Assembly (NCBI RefSeq): GCF_904848665.1
Contig: NZ_CAJHCQ010000011.1
Coordinates: 1 to 64,000 of the forward strand
DNA length: 64,000 nt
Direction: 5' to 3'
DNA from: Paraburkholderia hiiakae
Lineage (GTDB): Bacteria > Pseudomonadota > Gammaproteobacteria > Burkholderiales > Burkholderiaceae
How positions within the stretch are numbered: position 1 is the first letter of the stretch; the number at the start of each line of letters is the position of its first letter. Below the pieces are notes generated by a model. That model did not search any database. It worked only from the letters and a program-made list of their open reading frames with translations, and was not told the origin of the DNA. The translations under genes and the position numbers were made by a program. Of the stretch, positions 26,654-35,693 are shown piece by piece.

Positions 26654-27940
26654 GTGGCGTCAATTGCACTGGGAAAAGCCGGCCTTTCGAAGGGCCAGGT
26701 CATTGCCGCCACCACGCTGGGCACGGCGCTCGAGTACTACGATTTCACGATTTACAGCTTCTTCGCGATCCAGATCGGCAAGCTGTTCTTTCCCTCCGCG
26801 TCGCCGGTCAATCAGTTCCTGCTTTCCATTGGCCTCTTCGGCGTGGGCTTCGTGGTGCGGCCGCTCGGCGGCATCGTCATCGGCGCCTATGCCGACCGCG
26901 CCGGGCGCAAGCGTGCCATGGTGCTCACCATCATGTTGATGGCGCTGAGCTGTGCGCTGATTGCCTGCGCGCCGCCATACGCGGTGGCGGGCCTCGCCGC
27001 GCCGCTCATCGTGCTCGCGGCGCGCCTGATTCAGGGCTTCGCGGCGGGTGGCGAGTTCGGCCCCGGCACCACGCTGCTCGTGGAATATGCGAGCGACAGC
27101 ACGCGCGCGTTCTTCGCAAGCTGGAACTTCGCGGCGACGGCGCTCGGCCTCGCGCTCGGCGCGGTGGTCGCCACGCTCGTGAACGTGCTGCTGCCCAAGG
27201 AAGCGGTCGATAGCTGGGGCTGGCGCGTTCCGTTCCTCGTGGGCATCGTGGCCGCGCCGGTGGGCATGCTGATTCGCCGCCGCCTCGAAGAAACGCTGAG
27301 CGCGGCGCCCGCGCACGGCGCACAGCGTAGCGGCGCATTGAAGGCGGCGCTCACCACCCATCTGAAACTCACGATACTCGGGACCTTCGCGGAGCTGGGT
27401 GGTTCGGTGTCCATCTACATCACGGCGTTTTTTCTGCCGAACCACGCCGTGCGGGTGTTGCATCTTTCGTCCACGGCGGCGGTCACGTCGGGCGTGGTCA
27501 GCTCGCTCGTGCTGTTCGTCGCTGCACCGCTCGTGGGCAAGCTCGCCGACCGCTACACCCGCAAGCGCGTGCTGGTGATCTCGCGCGTCGTACTGCTGCT
27601 GAGCGTCTATCCGGCGTTCGCATGGCTTTCCGCCGCGCCTTCCATGGCGCTGCTCTGCGCGGTCTCCGCTTTCCTTTCCGTGTTCGTGGCGGGGCAGGTC
27701 GTGCCGGTGCTCGTGATGATCCCCGAACTATTCCCGCGCGAAGTGCGCGCCACCGGCATTGCACTCACCTATGTCGTGAGCGCCTCGATCTTCGGCGGAT
27801 TTTCGCCACTTGTGGCAAGCTGGATCGTTGCGCGCACAGGTAATCCGCTCGCGCCCGCCTGGTATGTCGCGGCTGCCTGCGCCATTTCGCTGATCCCGCT
27901 CGTCTGGCTGCGCGACCGTACCGGCGAGGCCATCGGCTGA
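26654..27940 (+). CDS. MHS-family MFS transporter
   Basis: 428 residues, twelve membrane helices. Family landmarks are GTALEYYDFTIYSFFAIQIG at the first helix, GAYADRAGRKRAMVL after helix 2, RLIQGFAAGGEFGPGTTLL after helix 4, and LADRYTRKRVLV between helices 8 and 9. MHS transporters carry organic acids or zwitterions with protons. Being first in the unit with amidase, RidA and amino-acid oxidoreductase, it probably imports the amide or amino-acid-like substrate. Start MASIALGKAGLSKGQV at 26654; GAAGGAG lies 12 bases upstream. Confidence 0.92.
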   Translation: MASIALGKAGLSKGQVIAATTLGTALEYYDFTIYSFFAIQIGKLFFPSASPVNQFLLSIGLFGVGFVVRPLGGIVIGAYADRAGRKRAMVLTIMLMALSCALIACAPPYAVAGLAAPLIVLAARLIQGFAAGGEFGPGTTLLVEYASDSTRAFFASWNFAATALGLALGAVVATLVNVLLPKEAVDSWGWRVPFLVGIVAAPVGMLIRRRLEETLSAAPAHGAQRSGALKAALTTHLKLTILGTFAELGGSVSIYITAFFLPNHAVRVLHLSSTAAVTSGVVSSLVLFVAAPLVGKLADRYTRKRVLVISRVVLLLSVYPAFAWLSAAPSMALLCAVSAFLSVFVAGQVVPVLVMIPELFPREVRATGIALTYVVSASIFGGFSPLVASWIVARTGNPLAPAWYVAAACAISLIPLVWLRDRTGEAIG

Positions 27941-27966
27941 ACACCACTTCATCAGGAAACCGAACG

Positions 27967-29493
27967 ATGCTTGACAAGACCGAACTGGTCAGTCTGTCCG
28001 CCGTCGAACTGCGCCGCCTGATCGGCGCAAAAGCCATTTCGCCCGTTGAACTGCTCGATGCGTGCATCGAGCGCATCGAAGCCGTCAATCCGGCCGTCAA
28101 CGCAATTACGGCGACATGTTTCGACGCCGCGCGCGAAGCGGCCAAAGCTGCGGAGCAGGCCGTCATGGACGGCAAGCCGCTCGGCCTGCTGCACGGTTTG
28201 CCGCTTGGCGTGAAGGATCTCGAAGATACGGCGGGCCTGCTCACGACCTACGGCTCGCCGATGTCGCGCGGCCACGTGCCTTCTCGCGACGTGGTGCTCG
28301 TGGAGCGCCTGCGCGCGGCGGGCGCGATTCTCGTGGCGAAGACGAACGTGCCGGAGTTAGGCGCTGGCGCGAATACGCGCAACCCCGTGTGGGGTGCGAC
28401 GGGCAATCCGTTCAACCCCGCGCTCAATGCCGGCGGCTCGTCGGGCGGGTCGGCTGCGGCGCTCGCGTGCGACATGCTGCCGGTTTGCACCGGCTCCGAC
28501 ACTGGCGGGTCGCTACGCATACCCGCCGCGAAATGCGGCGTCGTGGGCTTTCGTCCGTCGCCCGGACTCGTGCCCAATTCGCGGCGCCTGCTCGGCTGGA
28601 CGCCGATCTCGGTCGTCGGTCCGATGGGGCGTGACGTCGCCGAAACGGCGCTGCAACTCGCGGCAACGGCGGGCGAATCGGCGGGCGATCCGCTGAGCTA
28701 CGCCGTGGACGCCAACGCGTTCGCCTTTCCCCCGCATATCGATCCGTCTACGCTGCGCATCGGCTATACCGAAGACTTCGGCTGCTGCGACGTCGACCCG
28801 CAGATTCGCGCCGTGTTCCGCGCGCGCATGGCGCAACTCAAACGCATCGTCCACACGTGCGAGCCCGTGGAGTTCGATCTTGGCGACGTGCATCGCTGCT
28901 TCGACGTGATCCGCGCGGAAAGCTTCGTCGCAGGCCTGCATGCGGCGTACACGCGTGACCCGGGCGCGCTCGGTCCGAACACGCGCGCGAACTATGAAAT
29001 GGGCGCGAAGATGTCGCTCTCGGACAGTGCGTGGGCGCAAGCCGAGCAAACGCGCATCTTCCAGCGCTTCCAGAGTGCGTTCGCCCGCTACGACGTGATC
29101 GTTTCGCCCACCACGCCGGTTACGCCGTTCCCGTGGAGCGAACTGTATGCCGCGCAGATCGACGGCCGCGCGCAGGAGAATTACTATCGCTGGCTCGCGC
29201 TTACCTACGTCGTCACGCTCACCACGCATCCGGCGCTCGCGCTGCCGTGCGGCGTGGATCACGCGGGCATGCCGTTCGGACTCCAGATCGTGGGCCCGTT
29301 CCGCGGCGACATGAAGACGCTCTCGGTCTCGCAGGCGCTGGAAACGGCGTTTTCAGCGTATCCTGATCTGCGTCGTCCGCGCCCCGATCTCGCACGTTTG
29401 GCACAAGCCAATCCGTCGCTGACTTCCATCGTGACGGCACCTCCCATTGACAACCCAACCGGTAGCGACGCTGCCGGTCTTTCGGCGGTATGA
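27967..29493 (+). CDS. Amidase (amidase signature family)
   Basis: 508 residues. The Ser-cisSer-Lys triad is visible: Lys in HGLPLGVKDLEDTAG, the cis-Ser in GGSSGGSAAAL and the nucleophile Ser in TGSDTGGSLRIPA. Amidase signature enzymes hydrolyse a wide range of amides to acid plus ammonia or amine, so the substrate cannot be told. It begins 26 bases after the transporter and overlaps the RidA gene by four bases. No signal peptide. Confidence 0.92.
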   Translation: MLDKTELVSLSAVELRRLIGAKAISPVELLDACIERIEAVNPAVNAITATCFDAAREAAKAAEQAVMDGKPLGLLHGLPLGVKDLEDTAGLLTTYGSPMSRGHVPSRDVVLVERLRAAGAILVAKTNVPELGAGANTRNPVWGATGNPFNPALNAGGSSGGSAAALACDMLPVCTGSDTGGSLRIPAAKCGVVGFRPSPGLVPNSRRLLGWTPISVVGPMGRDVAETALQLAATAGESAGDPLSYAVDANAFAFPPHIDPSTLRIGYTEDFGCCDVDPQIRAVFRARMAQLKRIVHTCEPVEFDLGDVHRCFDVIRAESFVAGLHAAYTRDPGALGPNTRANYEMGAKMSLSDSAWAQAEQTRIFQRFQSAFARYDVIVSPTTPVTPFPWSELYAAQIDGRAQENYYRWLALTYVVTLTTHPALALPCGVDHAGMPFGLQIVGPFRGDMKTLSVSQALETAFSAYPDLRRPRPDLARLAQANPSLTSIVTAPPIDNPTGSDAAGLSAV

Positions 29494-29849
29494 ACATGAG
29501 CAACGACATTCAAAGACTGCAAACGAACGCGCGCATGAGCCAGGTCGTGATCGCGGGTGGCGTGGTCTATCTCTCGGGCCAGGTGCCCGATACGGCAGGC
29601 GCACCGATCGACGTTCAGGCAACCGAAATTCTCACGCGCATCGACAAGCTGCTCGCATCGGCGGGCGTGGACAAAACGCGTGTGCTGACCGCTAACGTGT
29701 GGCTGAGCGACCCGAAGCATTTCGACGCTTTCAATGCCGTATGGGAAGCCTGGGTTGCGCAAGGGCACGCGCCGACGCGCGCCTGCGTGCAGGCATTGCT
29801 GATGCGCCCGGGCCTCGACGTCGAAGTGGCCGTCACCGCGCTCGCGTGA
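29490..29849 (+). CDS. RidA-family (YjgF/UK114) protein
   Basis: 119 residues. The family pattern is seen in VVIAGGVVYLSGQVP, ILTRIDKLLASAGVDKTRVLTANVWLSD, and the catalytic Arg region HAPTRACVQALLMRPGLDVEVAVTA. RidA proteins hydrolyse reactive enamine/imine intermediates to keto acids and ammonia, the type of product made by the amino-acid oxidoreductase encoded next. The start at 29490 overlaps the amidase stop (ATGA); an ATG at 29496 is an alternative. Confidence 0.9.
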   Translation: MNMSNDIQRLQTNARMSQVVIAGGVVYLSGQVPDTAGAPIDVQATEILTRIDKLLASAGVDKTRVLTANVWLSDPKHFDAFNAVWEAWVAQGHAPTRACVQALLMRPGLDVEVAVTALA

Positions 29850-29876
29850 GCGCCTTCGAGCCAGGAACATTGCGTG

Positions 29877-31109
29877 ATGAAATTCGATTCGGTCGTGCTT
29901 GGCGGCGGTATCGTCGGTGTGTCGGTGGCTTTGCAGTTGCAGCGGCGCGGCCTTTCGGTCGCGCTCGTGGACCGCAGGGCGCCGGGCAATGAAACATCGC
30001 ACGGCAACGGAGGATTGATTCAGCGCGAGGGTGTCTACCCTTACGCTTTTCCGCGCGAGCTTTCTACGCTGCTGCGCTACGCGCGCAACCGCTCGACGGA
30101 CGTGCGCTATCACCCGGGCGCCATGCCCAGGCTGCTGCCATTTCTCTATCGCTACTGGCACCATTCGCGCGCCGACCGGCACGCCGGGATCGCGCGCGCG
30201 TATTCCACGCTCATCGAGCACTGCGTGACCGAGCACCGCTCATTGATCGAGGCGGCGGGGGCAGAGGCGCTGTTGCGCACCAACGGCTGGATGAAGGTGT
30301 TTCGCAGTGCGGCCGCCATGGACGCCACCGTGGCCGAGGCGCAGCGCTGGCAGCGCGAGTACGGCGTGGGCCACGAGGCGCTGGACGCCGCGGCGCTGCG
30401 CACCGCCGAGCCCGCGCTGAGCCACACGCTGGTGGGCGGCGTGCGCTACACCGATTCCGATTCGGTTAGCGATCCGAAGGGACTGGTCACGGCGTACTCG
30501 AAGCTCTTCGAGCAACTAGGCGGCCGTGTGCTGGTTGGCGACGCCGCGACGCTCGAACCGTCGTGGCGCGTCATGACACAGGACGGGCCCGTGCTGGCGA
30601 AGTCGGCGGTCATCGCCATGGGGCCGTGGTCGGGCGATATCACGGCGCGGCTGGGCTACGCGTTGCCGCTTGCCGTGAAGCGCGGCTATCACATGCACTA
30701 CGCGGTGGCGGATGGCGCGAAGCTGAACCAGCCGGTGCTCGACGCCGAAGCGGGCTTCCTGATTACGCCGATGCTGCGCGGCACGCGCCTCACGACCGGC
30801 GTCGAACTCGGCTTGCGCGACTCGCCCAAAACGCCCGTTCAGCTCGAAGCGGTCGAACCGCTCGCGCGCGGCATCTTCCCGCTGGGCGCGCGGCTCGATG
30901 CCGAGCCGTGGCTGGGCCGCCGCCCCTGCACGCCCGACATGATGCCGATCATCGGGCCGGCTCCCGGGCACGACGACCTCTGGTTCGCCTTCGGCCACGC
31001 GCACCACGGTCTCACACTCGGCCCGGTCACGGGGCGCCTGATCGCGGAAATGATGACGGGCGCGCCGACGGTGGTGGACCCTCGGCCATTCCGTGTCGAG
31101 CGGTTTTGA
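29877..31109 (+). CDS. FAD-dependent amino-acid dehydrogenase/oxidase (DadA-like)
   Basis: 410 residues of the DAO family. The FAD motif is SVVLGGGIVGVSVALQLQRRG with the acidic VDRR end of the second strand; SHGNGGLIQ and the C-terminal GRRPCTPDMMPIIGPAPGHDDLWFAFGHAHHG are characteristic of D-amino acid dehydrogenases and related oxidases. It would make an imino acid that RidA hydrolyses. GTG at 29874 and ATG at 29877 are adjacent; AGGAA upstream suits either. It ends the unit opened by the transporter at 26654. Confidence 0.9.
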   Translation: MKFDSVVLGGGIVGVSVALQLQRRGLSVALVDRRAPGNETSHGNGGLIQREGVYPYAFPRELSTLLRYARNRSTDVRYHPGAMPRLLPFLYRYWHHSRADRHAGIARAYSTLIEHCVTEHRSLIEAAGAEALLRTNGWMKVFRSAAAMDATVAEAQRWQREYGVGHEALDAAALRTAEPALSHTLVGGVRYTDSDSVSDPKGLVTAYSKLFEQLGGRVLVGDAATLEPSWRVMTQDGPVLAKSAVIAMGPWSGDITARLGYALPLAVKRGYHMHYAVADGAKLNQPVLDAEAGFLITPMLRGTRLTTGVELGLRDSPKTPVQLEAVEPLARGIFPLGARLDAEPWLGRRPCTPDMMPIIGPAPGHDDLWFAFGHAHHGLTLGPVTGRLIAEMMTGAPTVVDPRPFRVERF

Positions 31110-31133
31110 CTCGGCGCGACGCGGCGCGTGCGG

Positions 31134-31925
31134 TCAGAACCGGTAATTGAGCCCCGCGAAAGCCGTGATTTCGCGGCGGCTCTCGGTGATCGGGCTGTCG
31201 GCGGCGTAGTGCTGAAGGCGTCCGAATGTCGCGTTCACCGAGCCGACCCAGTGCTTCGAAAAGTCGTGCGTCATGTAGAACGTCATGTGCAGATCGCGAA
31301 TGCCGGCGCCGGGCGAGTAGGCCGGCAAGCCGGATGCCGCGCTCTCGTCAGGCGTCACGCCGAATAGCGTGCGCGTGTAGACGCCGTTGGCCCACGTGAG
31401 CCCCGGTCCCACTGAAAACAGCCACCCCGTTAGCGGCAGCGACACATAAAGGTCCGCCGTCGCCGTCGTTCCCTGCCCGTGGCCACTGATGTCCTGATAC
31501 ATGGCAACGGCGCCTGTGAACGCCCACAGCGTGTAATCGGCGAAGAGGCGCAGCTTCGGGCCGTCATCGACATTGCTCAGGCCGTGCAGATGCGGGTCGT
31601 CCGACACGGTGCGCGACTGGAAATCGAAGCTCAGCGAAGCGCCCACATGGTAGTTCGGCGCGGAAATCACGTTCACGCCCAGCACGTCCGGCCCTTGCGA
31701 GAAGAAGCGGTCGCGGTACGAGATGTCGAGCGACGGGAACGGATAGAACTTCATGTGGCGCGCGCCCGGATACTCAGGCGCGAAATACGCGCCGGGGCCG
31801 ATCGATATTTTCCACGGCGAGTCGGTTGCGGCGGGATTGGACGTATCGGTATCGGCCCATGCGTGCGAGGCCAGGGTTAGCGCGGCGACGCACGCCAGCC
31901 CTTTCATTGCTACGGACAGCTTCAC
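31134..31925 (-). CDS. MipA/OmpV-family outer membrane protein
   Basis: 263 residues from a GTG at 31925 overlapping the stop of the esterase gene (GTGA), with AAGGA about eight bases upstream. The signal peptide (MKGLACVAALTLASHAWA core) is followed by WKISIGPGAYFAPEYPGAR, the standard first strand of MipA/OmpV proteins, and the protein ends AFAGLNYRF with a C-terminal Phe for outer-membrane insertion. The family forms beta barrels; MipA in E. coli scaffolds murein enzymes, but function here is not established. It is probably co-transcribed with the esterase and DUF4118 genes. Confidence 0.88.
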   Translation of the reverse strand: MKLSVAMKGLACVAALTLASHAWADTDTSNPAATDSPWKISIGPGAYFAPEYPGARHMKFYPFPSLDISYRDRFFSQGPDVLGVNVISAPNYHVGASLSFDFQSRTVSDDPHLHGLSNVDDGPKLRLFADYTLWAFTGAVAMYQDISGHGQGTTATADLYVSLPLTGWLFSVGPGLTWANGVYTRTLFGVTPDESAASGLPAYSPGAGIRDLHMTFYMTHDFSKHWVGSVNATFGRLQHYAADSPITESRREITAFAGLNYRF

Positions 31926-32842
31926 GTATTTTTCCTTCCCACCGCCGCCAGTTGGCGCAGACGCCGGGCGAGCGCCTTGGAGACGACCGGCGCGTCCTTC
32001 GCGCTGCGCGCGACTTCGCTCTCGCGCAGAAACAGAGCCGTTTCGCGCGCAACGATCTCGCGTTCGTTGTCCGAGGTGATCATGTGGTACGAATCGTCGA
32101 GCCACAGCGTGCGCAGGAAGTTCGAGCCGATACGGTCGATCACGTGGCGCGGATTGCGCGGGCTCGACGTTTCGTCGTCGATTGCGTGGATCACGAGCGT
32201 GTCGTTTTCGATCGCGGGAACATCTTTGCGCGCGGCGCGCGCGAGGCGCAGCGCCTGATGCAGCGCGGGCAGCGCAATCGTCGAAGGGCCGACTTCGCTG
32301 AAGTCGCTGCGTTGCATGGCGCGCGCGATTTTCTTGCGCAGCGCTTCGTTACGCACACCGAACGGTTCGGCCTCGCGATAGCGGTAGCGATGGCGTAGCG
32401 GCGTGAAGTACGCCCAGTCGAGCAGGAAGCGATACCACGGGATCGCCCAGCCGTCGTAGGCGAGCGTGAGCGAGAGCAGGACGAGCGACTGCGCGGCGGG
32501 CCGCTCGCGAATCAGACGCAGCGCGAGCGCGCCGCCGATCGAAAGGCCGCAGATCGAGACGCGCTCGTAGCGTGCCGCGAGAGCATCGAACTCGCGCACG
32601 GCGTTTTCGACCCATTGCTCCATCGGCAACTGGCCCGTGCCAGCGCTATACCCGTCGATGACGGGCGCGCACACCGTGAATCCTTCGCCTTGCAGATAGC
32701 GCGCGAGATAGCGCAGTTCGATCGGCGAGCTGGACAGGCCGTGAAGCATGAGGACGGCGTGGCCGTCGCCTTCGCAGAAAAAGCGCGTGGACTGCACGGC
32801 TGGCGCCTCGGTGGCGGCCAGCTCCATTTCGAGCGTCGCCAT
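31922..32842 (-). CDS. Alpha/beta hydrolase, carboxylesterase or lipase-like
   Basis: 306 residues. The triad is visible: Ser in SICGLSIGGALALRL, Asp in VIHAIDDETSSP, His in LDDSYHMITSDNER. The oxyanion loop is LMLHGLSSSPIELRYLARYL. This pattern matches small carboxylesterases and monoacylglycerol-lipase-like proteins (Est30 relatives). No signal peptide. It lies between the DUF4118 gene, one base upstream, and the MipA gene, which it overlaps. Confidence 0.85.
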   Translation of the reverse strand: MATLEMELAATEAPAVQSTRFFCEGDGHAVLMLHGLSSSPIELRYLARYLQGEGFTVCAPVIDGYSAGTGQLPMEQWVENAVREFDALAARYERVSICGLSIGGALALRLIRERPAAQSLVLLSLTLAYDGWAIPWYRFLLDWAYFTPLRHRYRYREAEPFGVRNEALRKKIARAMQRSDFSEVGPSTIALPALHQALRLARAARKDVPAIENDTLVIHAIDDETSSPRNPRHVIDRIGSNFLRTLWLDDSYHMITSDNEREIVARETALFLRESEVARSAKDAPVVSKALARRLRQLAAVGRKNT

Positions 32843-32843
32843 G

Positions 32844-33620
32844 TCAGCTCTCCGTGCGCAGCACGAGAAAATCGCCCGCGTGAGTGGTGAAGCGTTCGCA
32901 GCTGCAATTGGCGTGCCGGTACTCGCGCTTGTGCTGTTCGCTGCGCAGACGCACGCGATGGTGGCCCGGCGAGAGTGAGTGCGTCAGGCGCTGGACATCG
33001 TCGGGATGCAGTGCGCCGAAGAGCGGGCCGGGCGCGACTTCGGCGGCGGCCGGCAGCGCTTGCGACATGCTCTGCCCCACGCTCGCGCGCTGGGCGGCAT
33101 TACGCTCGAGCCCCTTGATGAGGATGAAGCCATCATGATGCTGCGCGAGGTGGCGCAGCAGCCGATGCGTCTCATCGACGGCGCGGCGTGCCAGCGCGCG
33201 CTCGTTGTCGTGACGCAGCAGCAATTCGTAGCGGGACTGCGCGACCGAGGCGATCAACTGCGCGCGAAACTGCTCGCGCCGCAGACGCTCGATCAGCGTG
33301 ATCACGATCGCCGTGACGAGCGGATAGGACACCAGCAGGATCAGATCGTGGGTGTCGAGGAACGTAATGTAATTGTAGGGCGGCACGAACATATAGTCCG
33401 CAATGGCGAGACCGAGCACCATCACGGTCAGCGCAGGCGCGAGGCCGAGGAAGTATTCGACCAGCGAAGCGGCAATACAGAACGTCGTGCCCGGCATCAT
33501 CGGGCCGAGCAAGGGATGGAGGGCGAAGCGGACGGCACTCGCAAGCGCGAGCGCGCCAGCGGCAATACACCAACGGCGCGGGCCTCTTGGCGCCCAGAGG
33601 CGGGCGTTACGGACTTTCAT
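32844..33620 (-). CDS. DUF4118 membrane protein without kinase domain
   Basis: 258 residues. Four membrane helices cover about residues 15-115 with the DUF4118 pattern GTTFCIAASLVEYFLGLAPALTVMVL and DYMFVPPYNYITFLDTHDLI, as in the KdpD sensor membrane region. A helical linker (about 115-160) follows, then an uncharacterised C-terminal part. There is no histidine kinase or GGDEF domain, so it is not a complete sensor by itself. It may interact with another protein or be a shortened sensor. It leads the esterase-MipA unit. Confidence 0.75.
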   Translation of the reverse strand: MKVRNARLWAPRGPRRWCIAAGALALASAVRFALHPLLGPMMPGTTFCIAASLVEYFLGLAPALTVMVLGLAIADYMFVPPYNYITFLDTHDLILLVSYPLVTAIVITLIERLRREQFRAQLIASVAQSRYELLLRHDNERALARRAVDETHRLLRHLAQHHDGFILIKGLERNAAQRASVGQSMSQALPAAAEVAPGPLFGALHPDDVQRLTHSLSPGHHRVRLRSEQHKREYRHANCSCERFTTHAGDFLVLRTES

Positions 33621-33861
33621 GATTTCCCGGGTCGCCCGCCACGTGACGGGCCGTCGCGCGCGTATTGCTCATGGGCAATCGCTGACGCTTTAGTTGTAAG
33701 CAGTGCAAGGAATTCGACAGGAACGGCAAGACGGAGCGGCGGTGACCGACCAGTCACCGTCAGCGCTCTGACAGAATTTTCGCGTTCGGAATATTACCAC
33801 CGTTTACAAACATGCGATTGGCGACGCCACGTCACCGGAAAGTCGTAGCGGGACTCGGGCG

Positions 33862-35196
33862 TCAGGATTCCACATCGGCCAGGCTGAATATCCCGGTCTT
33901 GTCGTTATACGAAAAGATCTCGGCGTAGCGGCCCCAGGCGATCACGGCGTCGAGCGTTTCCTGCGCGGCGTCGTCGGCAAGCAGGTCCTCCAGTTCCTGC
34001 TCGAAGCGCACGCGCGGCGCGCGATGTCCGGGGCGCTCACCCAGCACCGTATGGATTCGCGCGGCCAGCGGCACGTTGCGCAGCAGATGCTCGGCGAACA
34101 TCAGCTTGCGCTCCTGCGTACTGAATTCGTTGAAGGTCTTGCCCGCGTGCGTGAGGACCACGTCGCCTTCGCTAACCTCCGCAAAGCCGAGGTGCTGCAG
34201 CATTTCCGCAATCGGGAAGAGGTCGTCGACTTCGAGTTGCAGCGTACGGGCGATTTCCGGCATGTCCGCGCGCCCGTTGTAGGGCGCCGCAGCCAGGGTT
34301 TCGATCAGGCCCGCCATCAGGTTGATCGACACGCCGGGCAGCCAGCTGCCCGCCTCGAGCTCGGGTTTCGCCGGCCCGCCCGGCTGGCGCGCGGTCATCT
34401 TCGCGTAGATGTCGTCCACGAGCGTGCGAAACACCGGATCGAGACGATTGCGCGGGTGCTTGAACGGCACCTTGATTTCCGCCGACACGCGTCCCGGGTT
34501 CGACGAAAGCACGAGAATGCGGTCGCACATGAACACCGCTTCCTCGATATTGTGCGTGACGATCAGCACCGACTTGATCGGCAGACGCCCTTGCGTCCAC
34601 AGGTCGAGCAGATCGGTGCGCAGCGTTTCAGCGGTCAGCACGTCGAGCGCCGAGAACGGCTCGTCCATGAGCAGGAGCGTGGGGTCGACCACGAGCGCGC
34701 GCGCGAAGCCCACGCGCTGGCGCATGCCGCCGGAAAGCTCGCGCGGGTAGGCGTTTTCGAAGCCGTCCAGACCGATCAGGTCGATGGCGGCGAGCGCGCG
34801 CTTGCGACGCTCATGCGGGCCGACGCCGATCGCCTCCAGTCCGGCCTCGACGTTTTCCAGCACGGTGAGCCACGGGAACAGCGCGAAGGTCTGGAACACC
34901 ATCGCGACACCTTCGGCCGGACCGCTCAGTGGCTTGCCGAGGTAGTTCACGTTGCCGCTCGTTTGCGGGATCAGGCCTGCAATGATGCGCAGCAGCGTGG
35001 ACTTGCCGGAGCCCGAACGGCCCAGCAGGCCGACGATCTCGCCTTCGCACAGCGTGACGTTCACATCGTCGAGCACCAGTTGCTCGCTCGGGGTCTTGCC
35101 GAAGCCGCGGCACACGTGCTGGACGCACAGCACTTCCTGGCCGGTGCCAGGCGGCGTCTGCAGCACGCCGGGAGAGATTGTTTTGAGGTTTTGCAT
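33862..35196 (-). CDS. ABC ATPase with C-terminal AAA-associated domain (nitrate/sulfonate class)
   Basis: About 444 residues from the ATG at 35196 (start MQNLKTISPGVLQTPPG); a TTG five codons earlier directly follows a stop. Walker A is LLGRSGSGKSTLLRIIAGLI, signature ELSGGMRQRVGFARAL, Walker B TLLLMDEPFSALDVLTAETL, switch His VTHNIEEAVFM. About residues 300-440 form the winged AAA-associated domain found in a subgroup of nitrate/sulfonate/bicarbonate-type ATPases. These normally sit beside a large permease gene, which is absent on both sides here. A terminator and a tiny ORF precede it. Confidence 0.9.
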   Translation of the reverse strand: MQNLKTISPGVLQTPPGTGQEVLCVQHVCRGFGKTPSEQLVLDDVNVTLCEGEIVGLLGRSGSGKSTLLRIIAGLIPQTSGNVNYLGKPLSGPAEGVAMVFQTFALFPWLTVLENVEAGLEAIGVGPHERRKRALAAIDLIGLDGFENAYPRELSGGMRQRVGFARALVVDPTLLLMDEPFSALDVLTAETLRTDLLDLWTQGRLPIKSVLIVTHNIEEAVFMCDRILVLSSNPGRVSAEIKVPFKHPRNRLDPVFRTLVDDIYAKMTARQPGGPAKPELEAGSWLPGVSINLMAGLIETLAAAPYNGRADMPEIARTLQLEVDDLFPIAEMLQHLGFAEVSEGDVVLTHAGKTFNEFSTQERKLMFAEHLLRNVPLAARIHTVLGERPGHRAPRVRFEQELEDLLADDAAQETLDAVIAWGRYAEIFSYNDKTGIFSLADVES

Positions 35197-35307
35197 GAGA
35201 TTCGTACTCAATCAAGGCAGAGCCGGGACTCGGAATACGCGTATAGCGGGCGGGGCAGCGCGCGGTTGAAACGCGTGGCGACCACTCGATTCATGGCGAA
35301 ACGAAAA

Positions 35308-35338
35308 GGCCGTGAAAGGAAATGTTCAACTCACGGCC
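35308..35338 (-). terminator. Intrinsic terminator (minus strand)
   Basis: Arms GGCCGTGA (35308-35315) and TCACGGCC (35331-35338) around a 15-base loop. Read leftward the stem is followed by TTTTCGTTTCG, a T-rich run, so this is a good Rho-independent terminator. It lies between the tiny ORF at 35404 and the ABC ATPase gene, both on the minus strand, so it could end the former or attenuate the latter. Confidence 0.65.
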
Positions 35339-35403
35339 CCGCTCAGTGAGCGCCACCGCTTTTTCAACGATGGCGGATCTTCGTGACCGGAGTTTGGCAG
35401 AAC

Positions 35404-35544
35404 TTAGGAAAACCGGGACTTGAGGCGGCGCCACAGGTCTTTCAATGTGTGACGGGGGACAGGGTCGAGCGACAGCAGCGCTTCGTAGTGGGGGCGCGCC
35501 TCGTTGACGTGAGGCAGGTGCGACAAAAGCAGACCGAAAATCAT
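35404..35544 (-). CDS. Small protein, 46 residues, function unknown
   Basis: Start at 35544, reading MIFGLLLSHLPHVNEARPHY and ending in a basic LWRRLKSRFS. GGAG lies about seven bases upstream of the ATG, a strong ribosome site. The first dozen residues are hydrophobic, the end is Arg/Lys-rich. I do not recognise the protein. The good ribosome site, the dedicated terminator 60 bases downstream, and the absence of any larger gene nearby favour a real small gene. It may be part of the leader of the ABC ATPase gene. Confidence 0.5.
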   Translation of the reverse strand: MIFGLLLSHLPHVNEARPHYEALLSLDPVPRHTLKDLWRRLKSRFS

Positions 35545-35630
35545 GATGTTTCTCCGGACATCTGGCATGGATGGGCGAGTGCAAAGCCCGCAGACGTCCG
35601 CTCGCCGCGCAGCGGCGCGGTTGCATGGGG

Positions 35631-35693
35631 CTACGTGCTTTCCTCGGGCAAGACTGAAGGCAAGCGGTAAGGACAACTGTCACTGTCGGGCAT
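35631..35693 (-). CDS. Possible 20-residue leader peptide ORF
   Basis: An ATG at 35693 with AAGGAG six bases upstream opens a 20-codon frame ending in TAG at 35631 (MPDSDSCPYRLPSVLPEEST). It lies 86 bases upstream of the 46-residue ORF, on the same strand. The strong ribosome site is the main support; there is no homology evidence. It could be a regulatory leader ORF or chance. Confidence 0.3.
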   Translation of the reverse strand: MPDSDSCPYRLPSVLPEEST

